Below are positions 1 through 11,076 of a DNA stretch of 64,000 nucleotides, one piece after another. Origin of the DNA: Sambucus nigra (Eukaryota; Streptophyta; Magnoliopsida; Dipsacales; Adoxaceae); the NCBI GenBank assembly GCA_949130495.1, contig OX422207.1, forward strand, positions 368,053,868 through 368,117,867. The letters run 5' to 3'. The stretch's first letter is position 1; every line of letters starts with the position of its first letter. The translations under genes were made by a program, and so were the position numbers. The notes below the pieces were generated by a model. It ran no database searches. It was not told the DNA's origin and saw nothing but the letters and a program-made list of their open reading frames with translations.

Positions 1-408
1 GAAGTCCTAGATAGTCATAGTATCTCTATCCTCAGTGGTGGTAATAGATTCCCACCATTGCAGACCTTCCCCGACTAGATAAAACGTAGCTAGTATCTGA
101 CGTTAAACTTCCATGCATTCTAACATTCTCAATTGCCTATGTATATCCTTCTTTTATTGGCTAGCAGTCACGACATCCGAACCCCCCTGAAACTCTGGTG
201 GATGCTTCTTCTGAAAGGCATCCCTAACACGTTCACATACAGTAGGAAACACTTTCCCTTGCGTGGGTGGCACAGCTGGCGCATGTACTGGAGCTTGTTG
301 AACAACATCTAAAGCTGCGTTGACTTCCTGAGCAACAATGGAAGTAACTTCTGTAGCATTCATTGTACCTTGAGCTGGGGCGGGGAGAGGCGCACGTCGA
401 GGAGGCAT
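1..408 (-). pseudogene. gag: gag N-terminal fragment of element C
   Basis: Gag structural protein of a Ty3 element, which forms the cytoplasmic virus-like particle. Reading starts at the ATG whose complement is 406-408 (MPPRRAP...), the same start motif as in A and F; an in-frame ATG at 432 is less likely. The N-terminal helix motif (VAQEVNAALDVVQQ) and capsid start (CERVRDAFQKKHPPEF) are clear. The frame closes at about 152-154, where the Trp codon of the conserved SQWKKD motif has become a stop. Capsid-like sequence continues past it in frame (KKDIHRQLRMLE) to the window edge. It is a broken gene, not a short protein. Confidence 0.85.
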
Positions 409-575
409 CTGAAATGAGAGAGAATATACCATCAGTATTTGATATCAAAGAATAGTTGGAGAACTTATAAATGCAATTAGGGATACAACAATCCTAATAA
501 TAGGGCACTACATCAAACGACGATAATCTGAAAGCATAGTAAACCATTCAGATCCTAAAAGACTCTAGAACCTGA

Positions 576-590
576 TGCTCTAATACAACC
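576..590 (-). other. Primer-binding site of element C (tRNA-iMet, degenerate)
   Basis: On the minus strand, directly after the LTR, the sequence reads GGTTGTATTAGAGCA. It is a decayed match to the initiator-tRNA-Met complement TGGTATCAGAGC used by A, I, B and E. Confidence 0.75.
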
Positions 591-1539
591 TGTAACAACC
601 CGCTTAATTAAATACCGAGTGATCAGTCCCATACCAAATTAAATAAGAATATATAGTTGGATCATTCTTAGCATCACTTTCAAACACATCTTATAATCAC
701 CTAATAATACTTAATTAAACAAGTGTTGAAAACTTTCAAATTTTAATTTAATAAAATTCCACTTTTTAAAACAAAAACCATTTAACACAATCCATTCACA
801 TATTGAATAACAACTGAGTAAATATCAAACCTGAATTAAATGTAACTGGAATAAACCTTTCCAGTAAAATATCTAAATACAATAATCCCAATGATAACAA
901 ATGTATCACAATGACATATGAATATAATCCTGACTCAGATAGAAAGTAATTAACTAAAATTTGCGGGTGGACATGCCCTAAATGAAACATCACTGCAGAG
1001 TATGAATAAATGAACGTGAAGGAATCTAAATAAAGCTCAAAACTCCATAGCATCCATAGTTCATCACATGTCATAATCCTATATGGTTGGTGTCCATGTG
1101 GCTGGACACCTGATATAGGAAATACAAGAGAGAGAAGAGAATATGCAAGGAAATGGGACAGATCCCGATGTAAATATAGTTTATAAAACAACAACTGAAT
1201 AAATCCTATATTTAGCAATTATTATATACATGTTAGATTATTGGACTCTCTTTTGAGATTCTCACCTCTCATCTAGAGTGAACACCTAACGTACCTCTAA
1301 GTCACACTAGTTACAGTTCCCACACTAACTAGATCAACCCAATGTATCAACTATTCATAGCCCAACTCATTCCCATGTATTTCTCTCATAATATATGTAA
1401 TAATAATAGTATGTATATCCATTTAGATTCAACATGGATAAACCCCTTATTAATTCAATTCAGTTAAGTGTTTTCATACTTAATTAATTCCAGATATCAT
1501 TATCTTTCAATTCTACTTTAGTCGCATAGTAGATATCAT

Positions 1540-1543
<4 letters not shown>

Positions 1544-1588
<45 letters not shown>
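1544..1588. repeat. (AT)n microsatellite in C LTR
   Basis: About 45 bp of uninterrupted AT dinucleotides inside the LTR, between the predicted splice sites. Confidence 0.95.
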
Positions 1589-1591
<3 letters not shown>

Positions 1592-2385
1592 TCACCCTAT
1601 TATATATATACAATACTGCACCCCAAGACATAGCTGCGGTGTTGCATTACTCTACTATTATGTCCCAGTACAGCTCGTCACTGTATGGGGGACTATAGGT
1701 TCGGTAAAGATTCCTCAAATCACAAATATCAAACACAAACATTGGAGACTAACATAGTCCTAAGGCTTTAGGCTTCGCACATACCTACGCACCCAAATGA
1801 CCGGTCACACCTAAAAGTGGTGATCAATCCCTAAGTTCTATGTTCTCGAGTGACAAGTAAAAAAATCACTTTAAATTCATCAGGATATGACTGTCCTCAT
1901 GCACAAACCTCCACCGATAGCAAGTAAGCTAGGTATGTCATACACATAAACCCTCAATCAATCAAAAAGGCATTATCATCTACCTGTTTAGTATTAGGTA
2001 CTTATATTACCTATATCATATTAGGATTTTATCCTATCCCAAGTACCCGTCATATTTCTCGAATACTACCCATACATGTAATCACGATTATCATCGTATA
2101 TATATTTTGTAATTATTTCTCCCATAATGTTTTATTTAACCCAAGTAACCGTATATATATGTCCTCGATTTTACCCGTACTTGTCATAACGATTATTCTC
2201 CTCTAAATTGAATAATAATTATGTAGATATATCTCACATAATTTTAATCCTTAATATAATATAATTTTCCAATTGTAATCCCAAGTTTCTCACTCTATTA
2301 ATGTTCCAAAATTTTTTAACAACTCATTATGGGCCAGATTATAATTTCCCAAACTTTTCAGGGCTAAATTGGAGATTTTTAAAAA

Positions 2386-2484
2386 TCTCGTTTGAAGTTA
2401 GTAATCTTGTTAGAATGAGATGGAATCTTGTTAGAACGAGATTGAATCCCATTCAAACGAAGTTAGGTCTCGTTTGAACGAAGT
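2386..2484. repeat. Palindrome-like cluster in C LTR
   Basis: Five imperfect units resembling TCTCGTTTGAACGAAG in about 100 bp. They occupy the place where the A, F and I LTRs carry TCGATCGATCGA units, about 570-670 nt past the predicted donor. The core CGTTTGAACGA also appears in the unrelated Copia LTR of E. Confidence 0.7.
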
Positions 2485-3824
2485 CATTATTTTTCATATT
2501 CGTCTTCAGTTCCAGTTTTCCGCATTTTTCCTCAATTTCTAACACCCAAGCCTTACTAGTTTTCTATCCTAACAGAATCCAGAAATCCGAATTTCTATTC
2601 TAACATTATTTCAACATATACGTGGGTAATTTATACATAAAAACATCAATTCCACATGTTCATAAGGGATTATCATCAAACCCATTAAAACCTTAAGATT
2701 TCAATAATCTGAATTCTCCATTTTTATCCAACTTGAAAACTCAGAATTGAAAATCATTGTTTCATACCGAAATCATGAAATTTAATTTTTAACATGGTAG
2801 GATTTTTCTACCTGCAATTCCTGTCATCCTTTTCAATAACCTTAAGAACATATATTTTTCTCTACATGTAAAGTCCTTAATTTTCATCATGATCATAGTC
2901 CCTATATGTTATGTATTCAACTACATGAATTTGCCTAACCATTATCTGATTTACCAATCATTATAAATTACAAATTCATAAGTTCATGAATCCTATAAAA
3001 AAATCCTATTCTAACATGGATATGCCAATCACTAAAATAGAGCAAGAATCACTTGCCTTAAAAGTCTCTCTGAACCTTTGATGGAGCCAAGTGTTAGAAC
3101 TTCTCCTTCCCTTTTTCCATTGACCTTTTCGGAGACTATGGTGGTTGTTCAAGGTGAAAAGATGGTGGTTGTCCCTTTGGTTTGCCCTTGGTGACTCCTC
3201 CCTTCCATGAACTCTTCCCCTCCTCAAGCTACCCTTTCACTTTCTCTCTAAGACTCTTCTGTTTTTCTCTCAAACTTTCTCACTTGTTTTTTGATGAAAT
3301 AAATCTAACGTAGAGTCTAGTCTTATTTAAATAAAAAGTCTTAAAGGTAAGTTAAAAGGCAAAAACGAAGTTACTATTCATCTCCCATGCAATTTGACTA
3401 AAATGCCCCTTCGGGGTGACCTTTCATCTCCTAATTGACCCGAGACACATATTCAACACCCAAGTAGACTTTTATAACTATATCGACCCTTCCGGATGCA
3501 ACACCTCATTCTAAATGACCATAAGGTTGATATAAAATTATCTTTCCTTTTTATATATTTAAACAAGTCCTGACACGTCCCAGAACCGCGTCCCGACTTA
3601 CCTTCATGTATTGTCGTATTAGTAACTCATGACAATATAAATAACATCATATTCATATATTATTTATATATCACTAAGTAATATTTAGAATCGTATATTA
3701 CTTTAATCTCTAGTAATATTAAATTCGGATTAATCTTATTTAATTTTTATGATTAGTTCCAATTATTCCCCATTTACTTTTAATTTATCTATTTAAAAGT
3801 TATTAAAAATTACGGGGTATTTCA

Positions 3825-4096
3825 AGACCTATCTCCGATCAATTATCGGTGTGAATCGGTTCGTCCCAAGGGCCAAATCAATTAGTCGATTTGAACAACC
3901 CAAGTCCCTCATGTTTTATATATATAAAAAAGTTTTCACATTTCAATTCCAATTTCAAATCCGATTAAATTTTCATTTTATATAAATCAAAACCACTATT
4001 TTTAAATGCCAAAAATAATTTAGTTCACTGAATATATTTTTCTGACTTTAATTTAAAACGAGTCATTTTTGGTTCTAAAAATCACGTGGTGTTTCA
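3825..4096 (-). repeat. 3' LTR remnant of element B
   Basis: About 272 bp, cut at 3824/3825 by insertion of C. On the minus strand it begins TGAAACACC next to the PPT. It aligns by eye with 17,758-18,020, including the shared ACAACCCAAGTCCC and TTTATATAAATCAAAA stretches. Confidence 0.85.
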
Positions 4097-4250
4097 TACT
4101 TCCCCACTAGCATAGGAATTTTATCCTCGTAATTTGACGAAGCGTAAATGCGCAAAATAAAATAAGGCTCACATATACCTACTTGCAGAATGCCATGATT
4201 GGGCACCGATACACCCACTTCTACACTCACCTACCCCCGCGAATAAAATA

Positions 4251-4251
4251 C

Positions 4252-4344
<93 letters not shown>
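4251..4344. repeat. Compound (AC)n(AT)n microsatellite
   Basis: About 36 bp of AC repeats run directly into about 58 bp of AT repeats, forming the centre of B's body. Confidence 0.97.
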
Positions 4345-4348
<4 letters not shown>

Positions 4349-4712
4349 ATAACGACATACCATGCTCTCCTAAGAATCACCACTCGATTCTCTCTCCAAA
4401 AGTTATCGCAACACATAACTCCTCAAATCCAATCACATCACTCTATTTATACTTACTATACCTAACATCTATACTAATGATTTCCAACATAAATCTCGTC
4501 TCTAAAAATTAATTATAAGTATTCTCACATCAAGATTTCTAGTTCGAACTTCAATGCGTACAATGTTCTTAACAAAAAATTTCATACCTCAAAGAAACAC
4601 CACTGACATGTATGATAGACACACTAACTTAAGGAGTATGAATAAACAAAGCAAATTAAAGATCGGTAGCGCGAAAGATAAACGGACTAACAACCTACGA
4701 GACTTAAGACCA

Positions 4713-4725
4713 TGCTCTGATACCA
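4713..4725 (-). other. Primer-binding site of element B (tRNA-iMet)
   Basis: The minus strand reads TGGTATCAGAGCA two bases after the LTR end at 4728, a near-exact match to the initiator-tRNA-Met complement. Confidence 0.9.
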
Positions 4726-4727
4726 CA

Positions 4728-5106
4728 TGTAACACCCTACACACTCACGCGTCGGCCGTCGCCAGACTACACCAGATGTTACTAAATAAAATACGATCTT
4801 ATCATGTGACAGAAATATGAGACATTAAAATTTGTATTCCATAAGATTATATGCAATTAAATCCAATAAATATATAAAAAAATCCAACCAATAATGTCCC
4901 TCACCATGCTAATTATTGAAATAGGTCCAACTCCAATAAATATAAACCCCAAATGATATAATACAACTAGAAGTATCTAAATGTAACCATAAGAAACTAT
5001 GGAATCAATTGCTCGTAAATAAAAGTCTCATAATAAAAGAGACAGAATGGAGAGTAAATCTAAACTACTAAAGAAAAAAAAATCTCCAATTGTACTCCCT
5101 AAAATC
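4728..5106 (-). repeat. 5' LTR of element B, part nearest the PBS
   Basis: 379 bp running from the LTR end (plus strand TGTAACACCC at 4728) to the point where element A inserted. It continues at 16,027. Confidence 0.8.
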
Positions 5107-6253
5107 TGTGACACCCCGCCTAATTAAATACCGGGCGATCGCTCCTTTATTTAATTAAATCAAGGTAAACAGTTGGCTCATTCTCAGCATCACTGTCGAT
5201 AAAAATAAATTTTCCAATTTATCACCCTAAATAATTAAGCTAAGTGTCAAAAACATTTTCATACAAACTTTCCAAATTTTAATTAAAGAAAAGATTTATT
5301 TACTTAATAATAACATTTCTACAATTAAGAATCACACCACAATAAACCAAATAACATAATACATTCGTCAATCGAATGTCAACATATGAAACTAAAATCA
5401 CAAATTCATCCTGAATAAATCCCATAGAATAATACTGGAAATAACTGAAATATAAATGTCCCAACAACAAATGAAATAATGGAAAGGGCGACACATGCCC
5501 AATAAATGAGAATACTAGAAGTGGAGTCAATAAAGGAAGCCGTCTACGCAAGTGACCTGCAACTCCCACCAAAGCTGCAGCCCGTTCCTCTCAAAGGATC
5601 CTAAGCAAGGCGCCCCTGTGGCTGGGCACCTGAAATATATACATATATATACAAGACAGAGAGAAAAAAAAAACGGGTCAGAGCCCGAAAGTGTGTTTGA
5701 TTTAAAATACGTTTAGCAAGTATTTAAATTGATACAGGCCAATGCAACAACATATTAGTGCGTCACTCTGTTGAGAAATACTCACCTGTCTTCTAATGTG
5801 CACACCTATCGTACTAATCTTCCCAACGGTTTGTTTTATCAATTATCGCACTAGTCTTTCTAAAAGATTTAACATATCTTAGATTACTCGTAAGATTTAC
5901 AATTTACTAATTCCACTTTAAAAAGATGTTCCAATTTGTAACCAAAGTTCTCTATTTTTAACTTTATAAAAACAATAAAGTTTCCAGTGACATATTATGC
6001 TTTCTCAAAACAAGTATTTATAATATGAGCCAATAACCATGTCCTACTTATCAATTCTTAGTAAGCAGTTTCAAATATCATAATCTCATATATATATATT
6101 AACTACTCGTATAATATATATATATATAACAGCACCCCAAATAAAACTATGGTGCGTGCATACTTCCACTATCCAAACCCCATACCACTCAAATCAAGGG
6201 GAATACAAATTCGGAATCACTCTCGAATTGTATTAACACATACACAAACAATA

Positions 6254-6450
6254 TCGAGGCGAAGCATAGATTCCAAGTCTCTAAGAGGATGGCACATACT
6301 TGCGTCTCTTAGGACCGTCTGAACTATCGATTCGATAGCCTGTACCAAGGATATCTATCTTCTAGGGTACAAGTCAATATCCCCCATAAAGGTCCCATTG
6401 AGATAAGACTGTCCCAGCGCGGTAACCTCAAGGATAGCAAGTAGCGCGGT
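6254..6450 (-). other. Conserved LTR block, A 3' LTR copy
   Basis: About 200 bp that stay unusually similar between the A, F and I LTRs (core: GGGACAGTCTTATCTC, TTTATGGGGGATATT, CAGACGGTCCTAAGA), while sequence on either side diverges more. Function unknown; it lies inside the predicted intron. Confidence 0.6.
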
Positions 6451-6923
6451 ATGTTTTTCACATGCATATAATATATGTACACACAATCATATAAATATAC
6501 CCCTTTATCATATTGAAATAGGTTCTTCTCATCACCCATAATTATACCAATTATCCTTAATTTCACATTTATAGAATTACGTATAAGGTTTCATTCCTAA
6601 CCTTAACTCAAAGGGTTTTCTCACTTATTACTTAACACTCATGGGCTATATCCTCAGAAATCTGAATTTCAGTAAGTGTCTTTATTAGATTCCAACGTAA
6701 CTCTCTTACGCACCTCACCCTTTAAATTCATAAATCTACCAATCCTAAAGTAATAATCCAATAAATACCATTCTCGTTGAAGATTAAAGGTTCCAACATT
6801 TATTCATATACCCTACTGGTCCTCAATGTCTCCCAAATCAATATATCAATAATGCCCAAAAATTATATCACGACAATATGGATTTAACGCATTTAAAGAG
6901 GGAATAAGGAGTCTGCCAGGAGG

Positions 6924-7000
6924 GGTCGATCGATCGAAGCTTGGGGCTCGATCTATCGAACCTTCGATCGATCGAAGCTCTAGGCTCGATCGATCGATCA
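6924..7000. repeat. TCGATCGATCGA palindrome cluster (A 3' LTR)
   Basis: Four units related to the 12-bp palindrome TCGATCGATCGA in 77 bp, separated by AAGCT.TRGGC-type spacers. Confidence 0.9.
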
Positions 7001-8122
7001 AGCAGGTCTGGGCAAAATTCTGCAGAATGCAGTTACGAGTTTCACTAAACTTCTACATCCAAAACTATGTTTTTCAATTCCAATCGTCCCAAAAATCCTA
7101 CTATCATCATTATAACATTATACCAGGTGTTTATAACGTAAAGCATGTGTATAATTATCATTAAACATGGATAATTAACTCAAAATCCCATCTAATCATC
7201 AAGAACCCTAGAGTTTTCCTTAATCAAGGTTCTAATCTATTTTTACCAGAAATTTCTTCTAATATATCATCAAAATTTTGTGGTTTATATTCCTCTACAT
7301 GGAAAAGGTTCCAGAATCTCCATAGAATCAAAACTACATGCATTATCCTAACACAATTTGAGTTTTCTTCCATAGTTTCCATCTCTAAACAATCCTAGAC
7401 TAATATGAAGATTGCATTAACGAAAATACGCAAGTCAAATACTTGCCTGGGATTTTTGGTATGCAGATTCACGGATGATTTTGGTATGGTTGCGTTCCTT
7501 GTCTCGCAATCTACGCGGTGGTGGTGGTGGCGGTGAAATCCGGTGGCTTTTTGGCCTTGAATTGCCTTGGAGCTCTCTCCTCTCTTCTCCAATGGCTGTC
7601 ACTTGATTTCTGAATGTTCTAACCCTAAAAGGCTAACCTAATGGCTGATATAGGTTGCTGAAATTCGTGGGTTTAATTACCCAATTATGTAAAATGACTA
7701 AAATGCCCTCCCGGGGTACTAATTAGGCCTAAAAACGCCCCAAGACCCAAACTAAACCCCCGGGTACACTTTTCTGACTATATCGACCCTTCCGGACGCG
7801 TTGGCACACTCAAAACGACCATACGAACAACTTATAAAATATTCACTTTTTATATAACAAAATTAGTCCCGACGTGACACGGGCACGTCCCGACTTAAAT
7901 TTCCGAAATAGTCATTTAATTCACTCATGACATTCCATATGACCAATATAATATTTCTTACTTTTGCTCATTAGTAATATTCAATAAATTTCCCATAATT
8001 ACTAACTCTCATCACGTTAATAATTATAACATAATTAATTTCCGGATTTTTATTAAATAAACATTCTCATTAAATTTAATAAATCCCCAAATTAATATAG
8101 CATAAAAATACGGGGTATTACA

Positions 8123-8136
8123 TACTTCCCCCTTAA
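8123..8136 (-). other. Polypurine tract of element A
   Basis: The minus strand reads TTAAGGGGGAAGTA immediately before the LTR start TGTAATACC. It serves as plus-strand primer in reverse transcription. An inverted repeat, GAATTTCG-GGA-CGAAATTC, lies just upstream. Confidence 0.85.
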
Positions 8137-9535
8137 TAACGGAATTTCGTCCCGAAATTCGAAAAATAAGGCATACCTGGTAAAAACAACTCTGGATATC
8201 TCTCGCGTATATCTGCCTCGCGCTCCCAAGTGGATTCCTCCACATTATGATGCTCCCACTGGACTCGCACAAGTGGAACTATTTTCGGCCTCAATCTCCT
8301 CTCACTATAGTCTAGAATAGACACTGGTCTCTCTTCGTAAGAGCTATCAGACTATAAGTCTATCTCATCTATCGCAATGTGAGTATGGGCCATATCATCC
8401 CGAAGATATCGTCTCAACGACGAGATGTGGAATACATCGTGGATGCGATGTAAATGTTCCGGCAATCCCAACCTGTATGCTACCGGCCCAATCCTCTCGA
8501 TGATTGGAAATGGTCCCACGTACCTCGGGGCCAACTTCCCCTTCTTTCCGAACCTCATCACACCCTTCATAGGAGATACACGCAATAACACTTGATCTCC
8601 AACATTAAACTCCCGGAAGAACCGTTTCACATCGGCGTAGCTCTTCTACCTGTCCTGGGCTACCCGAATACGATTCCTTCTTATCTCAATCCTCGCGGAG
8701 GTCTCCTGAATCACTTCTGCTCCTAGCAACTTGTTGTCCCCCACCTCGAGCCAACAAGTTGGAGAACGACAAGGCCTACCATACAAAGCCTCAAATGGTG
8801 CCATGCCAATCGTAAACTGATAAGAGTTATTATAAGCAAACTCTACCAGTGGAAGATGTGGATCCCATCCTCCCCCAAAATCGAGAACACACATGTGTAG
8901 CATATCTTCTAACATCTGATTAGTACGCTCTGTCTGTCCGTGATAAGCTGAACTCAACATCAACTCAGTACCCATAGCTTCCTGAAAGCTTTCCCAGAAA
9001 CGTGATACAAAAATTTTGTCCCTATCTGACACAATATTCAGGGGCACCCCATGTAATCTGACAATCTCAGCGATGAACAACTGAGCATACTAACCCGTGG
9101 TATAATCTGTCCTCACTGGCAGAAAATGAGCCACGTTGGTCAAACGGTCTACAATCACCCAGATAGAATCGTGGCCCCGCTATGATGTGGGCAACCCTGT
9201 AATGAAATCCATGGAAATACTCTCCCACTTCCACGCGGGTACTTCCAATGGCTGAAGCAATCCTGACGGTTTCTGGTGGTCCACCTTCACCAGCTGGAAG
9301 GTAGAACGCTTGGACACAAACTCGGCGATGTCCTTCTTCATCCCACTCCACCAGTATTGACGCCTCATATCCTGGTACATCTTATCGCCTCCCGGATGTA
9401 CTGCAAATCGGGCCCATGAGAATGAGTCATCACTGCATGACGTAATTCTGCTCCTTCTGGAACTACCAATCTCCCATTAAACCGTAAACCTCCATCAGAA
9501 CTATCAGAATAGGACTCAGCACCCTCGGCTAGAAG
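8133..9535 (-). pseudogene. pol: Integrase and chromodomain-like tail of element A
   Basis: Integrase inserts the cDNA, and the chromodomain-like tail in chromoviruses guides it to heterochromatin. The N-terminal zinc domain (about 9280-9420) has the histidine part, but the CxxC pair reads KRSTFQ, so both cysteines are lost. The DDE core follows, with MDFITG and VSDRDK visible; the catalytic Glu is kept in QTERTNQ, but four residues before it are missing (D-X31-E instead of D-X35-E). The tail runs [30 protein letters not shown], then VQWEHHNVEESTWERE. Stops at about 9533, 9177, 9090, 8644 and 8350 and a 1-bp deletion near 9408 break it. Confidence 0.93.
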
Positions 9536-11076
9536 TCACACAATCTGCTCCTGGCAAAACGGGTCTGTGGTATGTGCCTGTATCACCCTCGTAACAATCT
9601 CGGGTGTGACTGACATCACGGATATGAAAGAACGTGCCACTGAGTCCTGGTGACCCAACTCCTTCCACTTTGCTATCCAGACGTCTGCTACATCGTCTAC
9701 CGGTCTTCGGCTCAACGCATCAGCAACTATGTTGGCCTTCCCCGGATGATATTGTATATCGAACTGGTAGTCCTTCACAAACTCTAGCCATCTGCGCTGA
9801 CGCATATTCAGCTCTCGCTGAGTGAACAGGTACTGCAGTGACTTATGGTCTGTGAACAAATGGAATTTCTCCCGCAATAAATAGTGCCTCCATATCCTCA
9901 ATGCAAAGATGACCGCTGCTAACTCCAGGTCATGGGTGGGGTAATTCTTCTCATGCATCTTAAGCTTGCGGGAAGCAAAAGCTATAGCCTTCTCCTCCTG
10001 CTGGAGTACACCTCCAAGTCCCCGTAAAGACGCATCGTTGTAAACCAGGTAATCCACACCCAGCTTCGGTAACGCAAGGACTGGCGCTGAAGTAAGCTTG
10101 TCTTTTAGCTCATCGAAAGCCAATTGACAAGCGTCATCCCAAACATATGGTACCCTTTTGCGAGTCAGATTCGTCAATGGACCCTCTATTTTGGAGAATC
10201 CCCGAATGAATCTCCTGTAGTATCCGGCTAATCCCAAGAAACTATGCACTTCCGTCGGTGTTGTGGGTTGTCCCCACTCCTTCACCACTGACACTTTGCT
10301 CGGGTCAATTGCAATCCCCTGCTCAGAAACAACGTGGCCCAAGAACTGTACCTCTCACAACCAGAATCCACACTTCTGGTACTTAGCATACAACTGATGC
10401 TCTCGTAGGGTCTGAAGAACCTGCCTCAAGTGCTCGGCATGCTCCTCCTCGGAGTGTGAATATATCAAAATGTCATCTATGAACACGATGACAAACTGAT
10501 CCAAGAACTCTCTGAATACTCGATTCATTAAGTCCATGAAAACGGCTGGAGCGTTTGTGAGTCCGAACGGCATCACCCTAAACTCGTAGGACCCATATCT
10601 CGACAATAAGGCAGTCTTTGAAACATCCTGCTCTCTAATACGTAACTGATGGTACCCCGACCTCAGATCTATCTTCGAAAAGAAAGTTTCTCCCCCCAAC
10701 TGGTCGAACAGATCATCGATTCGAGGCAATGGATACTTATTCTGTATCGTGACCTTGTTCAATTCCCGGTAGTCCACACAGAATCTCAGTGAACCATCTC
10801 TTTTCTTCACAAACAAGACTGGAGCGCCCCAAGGTGAGGTACTCCTACGAATGAAGCCCTGACCTAACAGCTACTCTATCTGATCCCGTAGCTCTCGCAT
10901 CTCTGCCGGAGCCATACGGTACGGTGCGCGTGCTATAGGTCTCGTATCTGGCAATAAATCTATAACAAAGTCTATCTCACGACTGGGCGGTAGGCCTGGT
11001 ATCTCCTGAAACACATCGGAATACTCCCTGACAATAGGGATCGAATCTAAGGGAATCGCAACCTCTTTAGAGGTAT
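9536..11076 (-). pseudogene. pol: Reverse transcriptase and RNase H of element A
   Basis: RT copies genomic RNA and RNase H removes the template. RT motifs seen on the minus strand: [44 protein letters not shown] and the catalytic FIDDILIYS (Asp-Asp near 10,472-10,480). The linker [13 protein letters not shown] follows, then RNase H with [36 protein letters not shown] and [13 protein letters not shown]. Stops at about 10,868 (CAG to TAG) and 10,353 (CGA to TGA) interrupt RT. From 10,342 to 9,536 the frame is open for 268 codons. Order and spacing fit the Ty3 family. Confidence 0.95.

Larger units (their letters stand above)
1110..3056 (-). other. Predicted LTR-internal intron of element C (GC-AG)
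   Basis: Read on the minus strand, the donor is AAG|GCAAGTGATT at 3057/3056. The acceptor is TATATCAG|GTGTCCAGCC at 1110/1109, preceded by a CT-rich tract. Length is about 1,947 nt. The same pair occurs at matching places in A, F and I. This is a prediction from motif conservation only. Confidence 0.4.
1..3824 (-). mobile_element. Element C: Ty3/Gypsy chromovirus, 5' part only (runs off left edge)
   Basis: Minus-strand element: 5' LTR (591-3824), degenerate PBS and the first part of gag are visible; the rest lies left of the window. It belongs to the same superfamily as A, F and I, since the gag N-terminus and LTR modules align by eye. It is inserted in the 3' LTR of element B: sequence right of 3824 continues a B LTR whose homologous copy is intact at about 17,758-18,020. 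The putative target duplication next to it is AGACC (3825-3829); its partner is outside the window. Lineage (Tekay/Del-like) is inferred from LTR length and similarity to A. Confidence 0.85.
591..3824 (-). repeat. 5' LTR of element C (3,234 bp)
   Basis: The minus-strand copy starts TGAAATACCCCG at 3824 and ends ...GGTTGTTACA at 591; the usual start in relatives is TGTAATACCCCG. It holds the promoter-proximal block shared with the other Ty3 LTRs (about 3400-3510), a predicted GC-type splice donor at 3056, a palindrome-like cluster at 2386-2484, a predicted acceptor at 1110, and an (AT)n tract. A 140-codon open frame at 796-1218 lies in its U5 part; I regard it as chance. Confidence 0.85.
4097..4727 (-). 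other. Body of element B, no coding domain
   Basis: 631 bp between the two LTRs. The 3' side carries the PPT (minus strand GCTAGTGGGGAAGTA at 4097-4111). Next to it is a decayed form of the palindrome that precedes the PPT in A and I (AATTACGAGGATAAAATT). The 5' side carries the PBS. The middle is a long AC/AT microsatellite. No Gag, protease, RT, RNase H or integrase motif is recognisable in any frame; the tyrosine/isoleucine and valine/cysteine frames here are microsatellite artefacts. Confidence 0.8.
5630..7446 (-). other. Predicted GC-AG intron in A 3' LTR copy
   Basis: Minus strand: donor CCCAG|GCAAGTATTTG at 7447/7446. The acceptor is a T/CT-rich tract, then TATTTCAG|GTGCCCAGCC at 5630/5629. 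About 1,817 nt. GCAAGT and ACTTGC around the donor (7430-7446) form a 6-bp inverted repeat. No transcript evidence is available. Confidence 0.4.
5107..8122 (-). repeat. 3' LTR of element A (3,016 bp)
   Basis: Minus-strand copy TGTAATACCCCG...GGGGTGTCACA. It is near-identical to 12996-16026. Its TCGATCGATCGA cluster (6924-7000) has one unit fewer than the 5' LTR. Confidence 0.97.

Noticed and set aside
796..1218. 140-codon hydrophobic frame in the C LTR, with similar hydrophobic frames at 5300-5572, 13189-13458, 35785-36009 and 43217-43441
   Set aside because: They lie in the homologous U5 part of related LTRs, mostly lack an ATG start, and differ by frame-breaking indels; similarity is explained by DNA homology of the LTRs.
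4169..4512. Open frames of repeated IY or VC residues on both strands
   Set aside because: They are translations of the AC/AT microsatellite; no other coding signal.
6924..7000. Possible CRISPR-like array of short palindromic repeats
   Set aside because: Units are 12 bp, spacers are not unique 30-mers, the DNA is a plant LTR and there are no cas genes.
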